Source: Azolla caroliniana (lineage: Eukaryota; Polypodiophyta). Taken from it: 64,000 nt of DNA. The notes under the pieces were generated by a model. It saw nothing but the letters and a program-made list of their open reading frames with translations. It was not told the origin of the DNA and ran no database searches. The stretch lies in NCBI GenBank assembly GCA_043228905.1, contig JBHGNT010000012.1, forward strand, positions 20,336,001-20,400,000. Reading direction: 5' to 3'. The stretch's first letter is position 1; the number at the start of each line of letters is the position of its first letter. Made by a program: the position numbers and the translations under genes. Positions 51,330 through 62,731 of this stretch are shown here, piece after piece.

Positions 51330-51475
51330 GTAGAGTGTAGGGTTTTCTTCGATGATTCGTGTACTACTCGCGTCCCGCGGGAGACTCCGGGACATATCTA
51401 TGGCGTAACCCGCCCCCCCCCACCCCGTCAGGGGAGGATCGAACTTGGGCCCTCCCAATTGACTCAAAATCTCAG
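51330..51475 (-). mobile_element. SINE-like fragment with a B-box-like motif
   Basis: On the minus strand, GGGCCCAAGTTCGATCCTCC contains GTTCGATCC, a match to the tRNA/SINE B box. A GC-rich body follows with GGCGGGTTACGCC and GTCCCGGAGTCTCCCGCGGG, unlike the AT-rich surroundings. An A-box-like TGAGTCAATTGGG lies too close upstream, so the head would be truncated. A poly-C run sits inside. Tentative. Confidence 0.35.
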
Positions 51476-52264
51476 ACAGATAGAGATCCCCAAAATCTGA
51501 TAATGATTTGATATGCACCCCATTGTTTTGCTTCTCAATAGGAAATTGATTCAATTTCTTATAAAAACAGACAACACAACCTTTCAATCCTTCACAAAGT
51601 GTGAGGTGGATCATCACCACCAAATCATTCACAAAGTGAGAGGAGAATCATCACCAACAAATCTTTTTGGTGACTGTTGTATGACATTCTCATTTGAAGC
51701 AGAAGCAGAAGAAGCAGCAGAAGAAGAAGAATTGATTTATATGACAGAGCAAAGAAAAGGAAAGGAGCAACCATGTCATCATAAGTTCAATCCATTTGCA
51801 AACATAAGAAAATACATGAGCATTACAACATATACAAATGTTATGGGGGTGTTATTTGTTTATCTCGTGAGGAAAAAAAATTGGGGTTAGCTATCAATCA
51901 TCGCATTGAGTTGGATGGAAGTTTGTATGCTTCCTTCCCTCCATCAAAGACACATTTTGGTCATGGAAGATATAAGTTCAGATTCTTGGCAATGGAACTG
52001 GATTGAATCCTGTCTACTTCAATCCCTCCACCAAGAAAACATTCTCACCATTGAAAAAAATCAGTTCAGATCCTGACAAGCGCAGAAGGCAGTTTATGTT
52101 GTTAATTTCTCTGTGATTCTTGTATAGTTGTTTAGGTATAAAATACAGATTGGACCTGTTCCTCTCTTCCCTCCATCTTCTTCACCGAAGCTTAAGCTTC
52201 CATGAAATCTGTCAGAAACTCTGACATTTGTTTCTTCTACCGTCACTGAGGCATTAATGTTCTT

Positions 52265-53716
52265 TCACACTCTTCTTTGACGCAGGAAGTCTAAGCAACC
52301 TAGGTTTACCTCACAACCTTTCTTTACAAGCAATTGACGAGAAGAATCTCTCATGAAATCTGGCGCCTTGACCGGATATGATCCACTGCCGTTTTCTTGT
52401 TGCTGCTTTCTCTGATGAAGTTGTTCTGCAGAACTTCTGACAGTTATCCAATTACAAACCCTAGGAATCTCAACAAGAGGAGGAGACGAAGGGGGGGAAG
52501 AAATTATATCACGTACAGGCTTCGATGAAGTATTGTGATGAGCTCTAAGGGAAGATCGTTCAAAACTAGAACAATATTCTACCATCGAATAGTCTTCTTG
52601 TTCATGGTCTGATTCATCATCGCTCAGATCAAGAAAGCCAAGAGTGCTTCTGGGAGAAGGTTGAGGGACCTGTAATTCACTACAGAAAGATTCATCATGT
52701 AGAGGGGATCCATCATTATTCCTATTAAGAAAAGGGTGCTCAAGAAGCTGAGATGCTGTCCATCTCTGGTTAGGGTCTCGGTGCAGACATTTAGACAAGA
52801 AATCTCTGCATTCGTCTGAGAGAGAATCAGGGAGAGGAGGATTCTCCTGGGAACAAGCGATCTTGAAGAGGAGAGATTCGAAAGAAGATAAGGAATTCTT
52901 CTGGGAGCTACCATGACACGAGAGCATCCACGGTGAGCTTCCTTGCAACATCTCCACCACAGTGCAACCTAACGACCAGATGTCAGAAGGAAAGCTTTGT
53001 TCCACACCTTGCAGAACTTCAGGAGCCATCCACAGTGGAGTCCCCCTCATTGTTATTGAAGGAGATTTATATCCAAGCTTCCCTTCGATTAAAGCATCTG
53101 CGAGAACTGTTGAGCAAGCTTCCCCTTCTTGTTGTTGTTCTTGATGATGGTGAGGGTTATGGTGTTCCAATTGCTTCTTGGCTGAACCAAAATCTGCAAT
53201 CTTTACAGAAGACCCTGATCCGATTAGAATGTTCTGTCCTTTGATGTCACAGTGCACGATTTTCTGGCTATGGAGGTACGCTAGACCTTCGACAATGCCC
53301 CTGGTAAAGTTTCGTACTCGACCTTCTTCTAAACGTCCACCTGATTTCTTGACCAATTCTGCAACACTCCCTCCTTCCATGTATTCTATGAAGAGATTCG
53401 ATGAGAAATCGCTTCCAAGGCAGGAGACGATGCGAGGAGAGCTGAGGCTTTGCAGGATGGAGATCTCTGATTCTATGGCAAGAAGCTCTGGCGAAGAAGA
53501 AGAAGAAGAAGAATGTGATGACCGAGATGGAGATGGAGATGGTGTTCCTGCCGGATTATTGATGGATTTGACAGCGAAGAATCGGCCATCTTCCAGATTG
53601 ATGGCGAGGGAGACACGGCCAAAGGAGCCATGTCCGAGAGGGAAGAGGCGAATCCATCGTCGGATCTTCATGGGAGGAGAAGACGAGAGGGTCTTCTTTA
53701 GAGGGGAAGCTTCCAT
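52265..53716 (-). CDS. MAPKKK-family (MEKK-like, plant MAPKKK13-21 group) protein kinase
   Basis: A single-exon Ser/Thr kinase of 483 residues, expected to phosphorylate MAPKKs in stress or ABA signalling, as its relatives MAPKKK17/18 do. The kinase domain spans about residues 21-350: glycine loop GHGSFGRV (28-35), catalytic AVK Lys50, HCDIKGQN (HCD 155-157), DFG (175-177), GTPLWMAPEV (APE 231-233), SDIWSLGCTV and WTASQLLEHPF. HCDIKGxN with Cys for Arg is usual in this group. A Ser-rich insert follows Lys50, and a long His/Gln-rich insert lengthens the activation segment. The C-terminal tail includes CNWITVRSS, matching the WITVR motif of this clade. Start ATG 53716 fits the family; a longer in-frame ATG (53824) lies beyond a poly-C tract. 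Intact. Confidence 0.93.
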   Translation of the reverse strand: MEASPLKKTLSSSPPMKIRRWIRLFPLGHGSFGRVSLAINLEDGRFFAVKSINNPAGTPSPSPSRSSHSSSSSSSPELLAIESEISILQSLSSPRIVSCLGSDFSSNLFIEYMEGGSVAELVKKSGGRLEEGRVRNFTRGIVEGLAYLHSQKIVHCDIKGQNILIGSGSSVKIADFGSAKKQLEHHNPHHHQEQQQEGEACSTVLADALIEGKLGYKSPSITMRGTPLWMAPEVLQGVEQSFPSDIWSLGCTVVEMLQGSSPWMLSCHGSSQKNSLSSFESLLFKIACSQENPPLPDSLSDECRDFLSKCLHRDPNQRWTASQLLEHPFLNRNNDGSPLHDESFCSELQVPQPSPRSTLGFLDLSDDESDHEQEDYSMVEYCSSFERSSLRAHHNTSSKPVRDIISSPPSSPPLVEIPRVCNWITVRSSAEQLHQRKQQQENGSGSYPVKAPDFMRDSSRQLLVKKGCEVNLGCLDFLRQRRV

Positions 53717-53960
53717 GGTGTCTTGAAGAGGGGGAGGGGGGGGGGGGGGGGGGGGAGCTCCGAGCAATGTCAGGATTTCACACAGAAGATGAAGGAAGGA
53801 GAAGAAGAAGGAGGAGGAGATCAATTAGGGCATGGAGGAACATAGAGATTTCTCAGAGACACAGAGATTTCTCTCAGAAAGAGAAGGAATGAAGGAGAAA
53901 GACGACGAAGAATTGGTCTGCAGAAGAAGCAGAAGAAGGAGAAGAAGAAGAAGAGAGAAT
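53717..53960 (-). promoter_or_regulatory. MAPKKK 5' leader with a 20-base homopolymer
   Basis: Plus-strand poly-G 53736-53755 is poly-C in the transcript sense, about 20 bases before the ATG. Further upstream is CTTCTTCTT-rich leader (about 53780-53955). An ATG at 53824 is currently in frame with the kinase through the homopolymer, giving a proline-rich extension. Confidence 0.5.
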
Positions 53961-54001
53961 GGATTTTGAAGGCAGTCCCGCGTTTTATGTTCGTATGTAT
54001 G

Positions 54002-54006
54002 GTATG

Positions 54007-54037
<31 letters not shown>

Positions 54038-54235
54038 AATGTATAATGTATGTATGTATGTATGTATATGTATGTATGTATGTATAATGTATAATGTATG
54101 TATGTATGTATGTATATGTATGTATATGTATGTATGTGTATGTATGTGTATGTATGTATGTGCCTATAAGTACATATGTGCATTGTGTATGCATGTTATG
54201 TATGTATGTATGTATGTAAATATCTATGTATGTAA
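54002..54235. repeat. (TATG)n microsatellite with higher-order duplication
   Basis: TATGTATG tetranucleotide array interrupted by TATAATGTATAATG twice. All overlapping open frames here are repeat artefacts. Confidence 0.93.
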
Positions 54236-54259
54236 TCATAAGGAAATTAATTAATTAAT

Positions 54260-57200
54260 TAATTATCTAGGAAAATAAATAATGTTTCTCGGTGCCTTTT
54301 AGAGCCACCTTTTTCTTCGCGCGATCGTGATTTCTCGCCGAAATTAACTTCTTCTTTTTATTTTATTTTATTTTATTTATCTTTTTTTAAATAAATAAAT
54401 TATGTGTACAAAAAGGTTCGCTATTCGGAAGGGGCAGAGAAAAGGCGAGTTTTGGCGTTTTGTGGATAATTAGAATGAAGACGCCCTTTTCCTTAAATCC
54501 TCTCGCTAATTCCCGCTAATCTGTCTCTAATCACCTAATCTTCTCGCTAATTACGCGAATCCGTCATTAATCACCTAATCCCGGCCCTAATTACCCGACA
54601 GGCTCTTAAACCCTTTGGGCGCGGCCTTTGACCTTCTCCAACCTTCCACGCGTCACGCGCTCATTGGCTCCCTCCAGCTCTGAATCCCCAATAAATCTGC
54701 CTCTCTTTGGCTTCTGTTTTTTTGTTATATCTATATTTATTTATTTATTTATTATTATTATATTTTTCTGGGGACTCAATTTATTTGGCCAATGGTAGAG
54801 CGACACATGGCGGGGCGTCTCCCGGTAACCCCCCCCCCTCGTTCCTTTTTTTATTGCCCCGGACAATAGAGAACCAGAGAACATATAATAGACACTCTTA
54901 TGTCCCGTCCCGAGCGCCAAAGAAACACTTGTCCGCACGTGCCGATACACACATGCACTCACTCTTATGTCCTGTCTCGAGGGCCGAGCTGGCCGGGCTC
55001 CATTGTCCTCTCTCGGGTCGAGCCTCTCGGGTGGGCCGTGTCCCCCCCCCCCTCCCACTTCTCTTGGAAAAATGTGGCCAGGACGAATCGTTCCTCTTTA
55101 TATTGAATGTACAGTTTGGTAGCCCCCCCCCCCCCCCCCCAATGTATGTATTTCTCATCGAAAAGAGCTACAAACGACACCGATGTCAATGGTCAATGGA
55201 CCGTTTCCCTCGTTGCTAGTTGACCTTTGCAATTTGAGGCTCATCGAAATCCTGGATATGCTTACAACTAGACAATTTGGTACTTCGATAGGTCATCTAG
55301 TTGCTTTGGTTGCTATCAATGTGGGTCTCGCACTGCTCTGCTTTTCTAGATTTTATAATTTGAAATTTGTTTGACTACCCGACTAACATGTTGTGTTTTG
55401 GGATTTTATGTCCTTCGTTGAACTCAAAAAGACCATTTTTCACACACACTTATATGTATTATGTATATAAACTTTTGCGTGTTACACTTTGTATATATCT
55501 TCATTTTCACATGATGGTTGTATTCATGTGAGTTGAAGGGCATGAAAGAAGGAAGATGTTTTATGTAATGTGGTACCAAACCATCACATGAGAGCATCCT
55601 CACCGCTCAAAAAAACGTACCATGTCATATTTCTTTTTTCAACTCGTATTTTGTTCGTGAAACTTTTAACTCTTTAGAACATCCAACATCGCATGCTACT
55701 ATCGAGGATGAGCCCCCATGTTTACATTAATGAATGGTTTTCAAAATATTATTCAATAAGTGATCAATTTTGTTTATGTCGAGAGTTGTATGTGTGCCAC
55801 ATGCTGCATAGCTTTTATGATAAACATGGGCAAGCTAAAGTAAGGTAATTGTAGGTGCCAGGTGGGTATAATGTGGGCATGGTTGAGTAGAGTTTACTCT
55901 AGGTTACTATGCATACACCATAACCATTATGATTGAGGAATAATGCATACATGGACTAGAGCTTAAATTTCTCTTAAATACAACCATACCGAATCCATGC
56001 ATGCTTAACACAGATGCAATAAATACAACATTAGAGTGTTTTTGTTGAGCTTAGAATCTATAAATAAGGGATCGAATTTCAGAGACAAATTCATGTTGGC
56101 TACAACTTTGTTTTGTGAGTTCCATCACGAGATGTTTTGCCTTCATACCAAAGCTAATTAAATAAACAAGCTATATATGTCCCTCTTTGTAACGTGCATG
56201 AATGCCTATGCGTATCGCTACAATCAGTAAGTGTGTATCAGTCAGTACTATACATGTAAAAAGAAAGACAAGAAAGATGTGCATGCTATTGGGATGGATT
56301 ATGTATGTACATAAGAAAATGTAGATCTTCGTTTTTCATAGACAATAATGAAACAATACCAAAGTTCAATTATGTCTAAGCGAATATACTCTTGAGACCT
56401 CAGTAAAGTAAAAAGAAGGAAATGCTAGGTGTCGAGAGAATAGGAAAGGGCAACTTTGTAGCAACCGTGTTCATGAAACGGGAAAAAGAGAACTACGAAA
56501 TAATCAAAAAAAATTTCCATCCCAGGGAAATGAGAATTTAGTAAAGATTGTGTTACGAGGGAAATAATTTCTTTTGTCCTAGCATGGGTCCAAGGTACCC
56601 TTGATGAGCTTAATATTTTTTATTGAGAAATTACTTGTATGTGTGTTGTTTGCGTGCCCCGTGCATGGCTATTGAGGCAGAAAAAGAACAAAAATATAGG
56701 TAGCCACTCCTTTGTGTTATAAAATATATGTTTGTGTAATCAATCAATAAACCCTGGGATGCAAGAAAACAAGCATTTTCGTAGGATCCAGATTGGATGA
56801 CACCCCTTTTTTATTCGTGAAAAGAAGAGATCGAAGAGGTACTCCACTTTCTATTTCTTAAATGAGTAAGCAATAGAAAAAAAGTGTGCTTTGCATTTGC
56901 CAAATCGATCGTGCATGTGCATCGTTCGTTCGTTCGTTTGTCTGTTTGTGGGCGATCTCTTAGAAGTCTTCGCTCTTTCATGTTCTATGATGTTACGTGT
57001 GCGTATGCGATATGCGCGCACACATAATCTGTCTCTTACCTATCAAAAGAAATAAGACCCTCTCTTCTCACACAGCTTCCGAGTATGTTGTTTGATTCCA
57101 CCATTAACATTTTACTGGTTCCTTCCGCATATCATCGCTTGATTTGCTGTCATTTTTCCTGAATAAGCGAAATACGAGAGTGACAAGGATGCCTTTACAT

Positions 57201-60200
57201 CCAGCTGCTCACTTTACATGTAATTTGCCAAAATATACAACGCAAATTCTCCCTTTGGTAGCATATTCATCTTTATTTCAAACCGCTCTTTCGCTTTATA
57301 CTAGGTTACAGATGTGAAGCGCTCATTCATTTGCTTGCATATATTATTATTACGACAATTTACACAATCACTTTTCATACAAGTTTGTTTGGGCATAGAA
57401 AGTTTGAGTGTTTTTCACACCTAAGGACATCATGTATCCCTTTTGAAATTCAAATGCAAAATTTTTCCAATGAATAATGTATCTGATTGTTTTAGTCACA
57501 TCAACACAACTAATTCAGTGACAACTACCCAAGCATCCACATTCCACAATTGATTAACTTATTTTTATATGCATATGGTTTATTTTTAAGAAGACAAATT
57601 CCTTGCATAAAAAGCGGATCAACATAGTTGCAAGCTAAATTGAGCAACTTGATGAGACGATGAGCATAATGTATTGTTTAAAAACATATTGATGGGAACG
57701 CATGCACATCCGATAGTTTGATGTTTTGTGTACGAAAATCGGCCATGATTTCAAGTTCATTGATATGATATCTCAACATTTTACACTTACATAATGTGCT
57801 TGATTTATGCACATGTTGACATTCATGATCAAGTTTTCTTAATCATATATTTCCCCAATATTGTAAACAAATAAAACACAAAAATTCCACAATTTCAAGA
57901 ACATAACAGAATTGGTTAGAGAAGAAGTGATCAAATGTTCACATTAAGGGCATCGGTGCGAAGTTAAGAAACAATATTTAATACTTTGAATATTGTGCAT
58001 ACTTAATATCGAACATGCAATTGACATCAAATAATGAGTTGTTCTATTTGACTATTTAACGGTTGTAGGCATCTGAGCAAAGTTTGCTTGTACAACAACG
58101 AAATACCAAGAAAAAATCGTTACCATGAAATATACTTTATTCTAAACGTGTTGACTTTCAGTTATATGAGGAGTGTATACATTGCATTAATTGACTCGTC
58201 TCATTATTTGGTTTAAAGAGAACTCTTGATATCTTCCTTTAACTACCGACATAGAATCGATGAGCCGACGTTTTTAAAAAACGTGCCTCGGTGTTCCTTT
58301 TGTACAAAGAGTTTGGCCACGTTACCTAGAGAAAGTATGCTTCCATGCAATAGAAATTTGAAAAAATATGTTAGCGTCTATCAAACTTACACGTATCCAA
58401 TGACATGAGATGTAAGATTAGTTATATCTTTAGATAATAATATATATATGGGATTAGGGAAATTAGTTTAAGGTAAATTGGTTTAATGACTTCAACTTAT
58501 TGTGAGATCCAATTATTAATCTCCCTCTAATGAAGATGCTTTCATTGATCAAAATAGAACATCTTAATTAGCTAACTATGATTGCAATTGGAATGTAGAT
58601 ATCTCATAATACAAATAATATGCAACTGTCGTGATCAAAATTTAGAAGCTTCAACTTTCACCCAGAAAAATATATAATTTTGAAACCAAGCATGCATACT
58701 TTTTCGAAAATATCCCATACAAATAAACAAATTTTCAAGTCAATGTTGACTTTTAGAAGAGAGCTTCATTACAACCTTCCCTTTTATTTGTTTTGTCTTC
58801 ATTCTCTATATATACAATGCTTTTATTTACAAATACAACTATTTGAATCGCCGAAACAGTAATTTCCAAGGTCAAGAAATCAAAAGTCAACCAATCAATC
58901 TCCTTCCAAAATTGCTGAAATGTTCCATTTGTCAAATCTTACTAATGCATTGTATGATATTCCTTATCTAATCTATATCATTGACCAAATGCCGATTATT
59001 GTTGGTTTTAGAAATTAATGGATTCACTAGTGCAATTATCATCAAAACCATACACCATTATATTCCATGTTTTGAATAGAATTGTAAACATAATTTCAAA
59101 GTTATCCATAAATCATATCTTTATGTGAGAGAAGTTTTATGATATGTGCAAGTTCTAGGAAATCAAACGCACATTAATTATATTTAGCGAATACCACATC
59201 ACATCATTAGAAGACAATAGTTTGGCCATTAGCAACTTGACAATGTTATGATTATGAGGTACTTGATAATTGATGAGTAACACATGTAAGCATATAGATT
59301 TTGGATGTCTACGTTAGTAGAACGATGTATTAATATATGTTTAAGATGTCTACATAATAAAAATACCATACAAAAGTTAATGAGATCAATTCATAGCCTT
59401 TCAAGGAACCTAAGGTGCACCTTTATATCTTACCATGAAAATGACTTTCACTACTTTGTAAAGTGTCAAAAGGAACTAAGACAAAAGGAGCATTTGGGAG
59501 TAGATAACCCAAGAGGACAATCCCTTAAAAGCGTGTGTTGAAATGGTAAGAGCAAGCCATTGGCCAATGTCAAATGACAAGAGTTGAAAACTTGTCAATG
59601 CAACATAGGAAAAAAGATGAGCTACATACAACACATAAGACAAGGAAGTGTGTTGTAAACATGAATAAGGTGACACATTTTATTGCCAAAACTAGGAACC
59701 CATGCAATGATAAAAACAAGTGCAAGTTGAAATGGGAAAGCAGTTGTGCATGTCAAATAATGATAAAACTAATTTTATTCGACAAGAGAGCTCCTCAAAA
59801 GCTATATAAGGAGTGAAAGAGCTCCTTGTTGGGTTCACTAGTTTTGGGTTTAGGGAATCACAAAGGCGTGGGAAGCCTACGATGGCCAACACGATGTTGT
59901 TGTTGATCGTGGGTTCACCACTTTGAAACTCAAGGGTATCCACCCAACACACTTCTACTCCTATTCCTTCTCATCCTATATAAAATGGTTTACAAATGAT
60001 TTAATAATCTACACAATTTTGATTCATGTCGTCAAACCTATTATATTTGTATAGAGCCACTTATTCACCAAATGTATTTGTATATTTGAGCTTAAATTCA
60101 CTGACAATCTTTGTTTGAGGAAAGAAACAATGAGTCAAAAAGGGATTGACAGATTTCCTTTGCAACTTTGAATTGATCCTGTAGGCAAGACACAAAAGAC

Positions 60201-60690
60201 ATCTTTGCTCAAATCTCTGCAAGCGAAAGATTTTTTTCTCGCAGGACATACAAAGCTGTACTGTCATGTAGGTAAAGTGGGTCATTTGTCCACAATGGCT
60301 CAACATGAAAGAAATGTTTAGTGGGGCTCTTCTCGAGAAGAACACATAAGCTTGTGGAATTATCCATGCCTACAACTCATTTCCTTTTGTTAATGGTTGG
60401 TGAAAGTTGAAACAACAAAATTTTCTCATACCCTCATTTTCCCACTAGGATTTCCACATTAATCTTAGCAAAAGTGTACTTGATTTTGGTTCATGATGAC
60501 GAGAAAGAAATTTGTTGAATGGGGGGGCGGGGGATAAAAACAAAGAAAACTACACTAAAGTTTCTTATAAGCTGAGCGGAGGGGTTCAACCTTGCATCTC
60601 TGTATTTCACAAATTCCGATACCCTCACGCTGGGTGGTTCTCTAGCTCAGGGACATGTACAACCATCGGGGGAGGGGAGGGAGAATCATC
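54260..60690. other. MAPKKK upstream region and AT-rich intergenic DNA
   Basis: 54300-55210 is comparatively GC-rich with poly-C runs (about 54829, 55043, 55123-55140). It includes a CTAATC-repeat stretch (54500-54590) that may be promoter-proximal to the MAPKKK. From 55380 to 60690 I see no gene, only small open frames without family features. A TATA-like CTATAAATAAG lies at about 56059. Confidence 0.5.
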
Positions 60691-60728
60691 GTGACCCAAA
60701 ACCATTGTGGCTGAACTCAACCATCATT

Positions 60729-61335
60729 CCGTGTGGACAAGCCCAACACAATAGGACACCGAGGCAACACGTGGACATGCCCAACATGATAGGACATTGA
60801 TCCATGGTGTGGACAAACCCAACATGGTAGGACACCCAAGCGTTGTGTGGACAAGCCCAACACAATAGGACACCAAGCCATGGGATGGACAAGCCTCACA
60901 CAATAGGACTCCCATGCATAGTGTGGGCAAGCCCAACATGATAGGACACCTAAACATCGTGTGGACAAGTCCAACATGATAGGACATCAAGGCATCGTGT
61001 GAACAAGCCCAACATGATAGGACATGGAGACATTGGATGAATAAGCCCAACACGCTAGCACACAGAGCCATGGGGTGGACAAGCCCAACACAACAGGACA
61101 TCGAGGCGTTGTGTGGACAAGCCAAACACAATAGGACACCAAGCGCATGGGGTGGACAAGCACAACACGATAGGACACCCAGGCTGTCGTCGTGTGGACA
61201 AAGCTCGACATGTTACGACAGCGAGGCATGGTGTGGAAAAGGCCAACATGGTTGGACACATAGCCATGGCTTGGGCAAGTCCAACACCGTAGGGAGCCGA
61301 GGCATGGTGTGGACAAGCCCAATGTGAGGCGCAAC
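60729..61335. repeat. 38-bp minisatellite, about 16 units
   Basis: Units of the form GTGTGGACAAGCCCAACA, then a TAGGACA-containing half ending near GGCATG, repeat head-to-tail for about 600 bp. Most units are exactly 38 bp; those near 61120-61230 carry short insertions. Divergence among units is about 10-25%. Because 38 is not a multiple of three, the array cycles through frames every unit, yet on the minus strand long open frames overlap in all three phases. Confidence 0.93.
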
Positions 61336-61339
61336 CAAC

Positions 61340-62127
61340 CATTCTGCAGATAGGTTCTGCTCGGTGAGAGGATAGAGATGAGCTTCACTATTCCTTTGGT
61401 ACCAAAATTATTTTGCATTCGTTGGATCTTGCTCTCTCAATTCCATTACATATCGAACTTCTTATCCAAATACAACACAAAGGATTAGAAACCAATTATG
61501 ATCTCGTTTGACTATAACTTGATGATTCAAGTTGACTATGTACTCTAGCTTTGCTATTTAGGATTTGATATAGTATAATCGGCACATAATCAAAACTCGT
61601 GCTTGCTTAATGACCACGTATCATGACCTTATCCATACGTTCAAAGTCCATAACCAATCTGTGCAAGCATTATGCAATAGACACTTCAATTGTGCTAATG
61701 ATGCAATATGTGAGAGGACTTGTGAATCATGTAGGTAAATTTTGTGTGAAGCAGGAGTTGTAATTGAACTTGAAGGCTAGATGGTTGTTGACTTGCCTAG
61801 TAGTTAGTTTGATGGATTGATGATCGACATCTAGTTTCACATTCTTATTAGGATGTAACGTCAAAATCTTGGAGTGGCAAAAAACAACCTAAAATAAGCA
61901 TAGTCAAGTCAAAGTAGAGAAGTGCGGTTGTCACAACTTGACATATCTTAAATGATTTCGACATTTCTATCAACAACCTCGCTTAATATATTGTAATAGC
62001 ATTAGTCTAAGTATAGAATTGTCAAATAACCTTGTATTCCATGGATGAACTACGCACATTGACGTTCACCAACACTACATAGAAGAGAGCATAATCATCG
62101 AGGACATGGATAGGCAACATAATCTAC
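61340..62127. other. Intergenic DNA without recognised feature
   Basis: Nothing coding or repetitive stands out between the minisatellite and the duplicated block next to the copia LTR. Confidence 0.55.
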
Positions 62128-62412
62128 ACCAATCGATAAATCAAGGATATCTTTACCAATGAATTTGGTGTAGATAAGCTTGGACAAAATTTGAGTCCTT
62201 GAACTATATTCGCTTGATTCACCAATCTTTGATGGGGAGTGCAAAATTATGACGAAGTGACCCAAGCTCATTGACCACTTGAACTCCAACATATTTGGGC
62301 CAATTGATAAGCGAATGATATTTTTCCCAAAACATTTGGTGTGGATAAGTAGCTTGGACAAATCTTGGGGCCGTGGACTATGATCGCTTGATTCGCCAAG
62401 CTTTGGTGGGAA
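62128..62412. repeat. Diverged tandem duplication flanking the right-hand copia LTR
   Basis: CAATCGATAA..AAGGATATCTTTACCAA..AATTTGGTGTAGATAAGCTTGGACAAA recurs about 171 bp later as CAATTGATAAGCGAATGATATTT..ACATTTGGTGTGGATAAG..CTTGGACAAA. Both continue to CGCTTGATTC.CCAA.CTTTG.TGGG. Confidence 0.8.
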
Positions 62413-62415
62413 TGT

Positions 62416-62731
62416 TGTTGGAGTTTGAGACTGTCAGTGTGGAAGCAAGAACAACATCTATGTTAAGAAGATACTAAGTTAACAAGTTAAAGCAAGATAA
62501 AGGAGTCAGAGTGTAATAGAGAGACAAAGAGGCACACAATGTAATAGTCTTATTCCAAAAGTTACAATGCAAGGATGGCCCTCTCAAAATCCTTATAAAC
62601 TAGGTTACAAGGCCAGTTATATACTAACTGGGCTAGGGCAACTACCCTTTGTCATATTTACATTATTGTCCCAAACCTAGTCTATCCAAGAGAACATTGT
62701 GAATACGGCCATTATACACCCGTATTCGACA
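62416..62731 (-). repeat. 3' LTR of the right-edge copia element
   Basis: On the plus strand it runs from TGTTGGAGTTTGAGAC to CCGTATTCGACA, i.e. TG...CA ends (TGTCGAATACGG... read on the minus strand). A polypurine tract, ACGGGGGAG on the minus strand (about 62733-62741), adjoins its outer end, as expected for a minus-strand element. A TATATAACTGG-like sequence lies inside. Length is about 316 bp. Confidence 0.75.

Larger units (their letters stand above)
48250..52264. other. Intergenic DNA, no gene recognised
   Basis: Short frames only. Contains a roughly 190-bp tandem duplication (50876-51257) and a SINE-like segment (about 51330-51470). Confidence 0.55.

Noticed and set aside
53821-54254. 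His-Thr-Tyr and Cys-Met-Tyr repeat frames
   Set aside because: The TATG microsatellite read in several phases on both strands.
60540-60690. Possible second SINE or tRNA (GGGGTTCAACCTTGC)
   Set aside because: A-box-like and B-box-like words overlap instead of being spaced; no cloverleaf could be drawn.
60729-61335. CRISPR-like array
   Set aside because: Units are contiguous 38-bp repeats without unique spacers in a plant nuclear context; it is a minisatellite.
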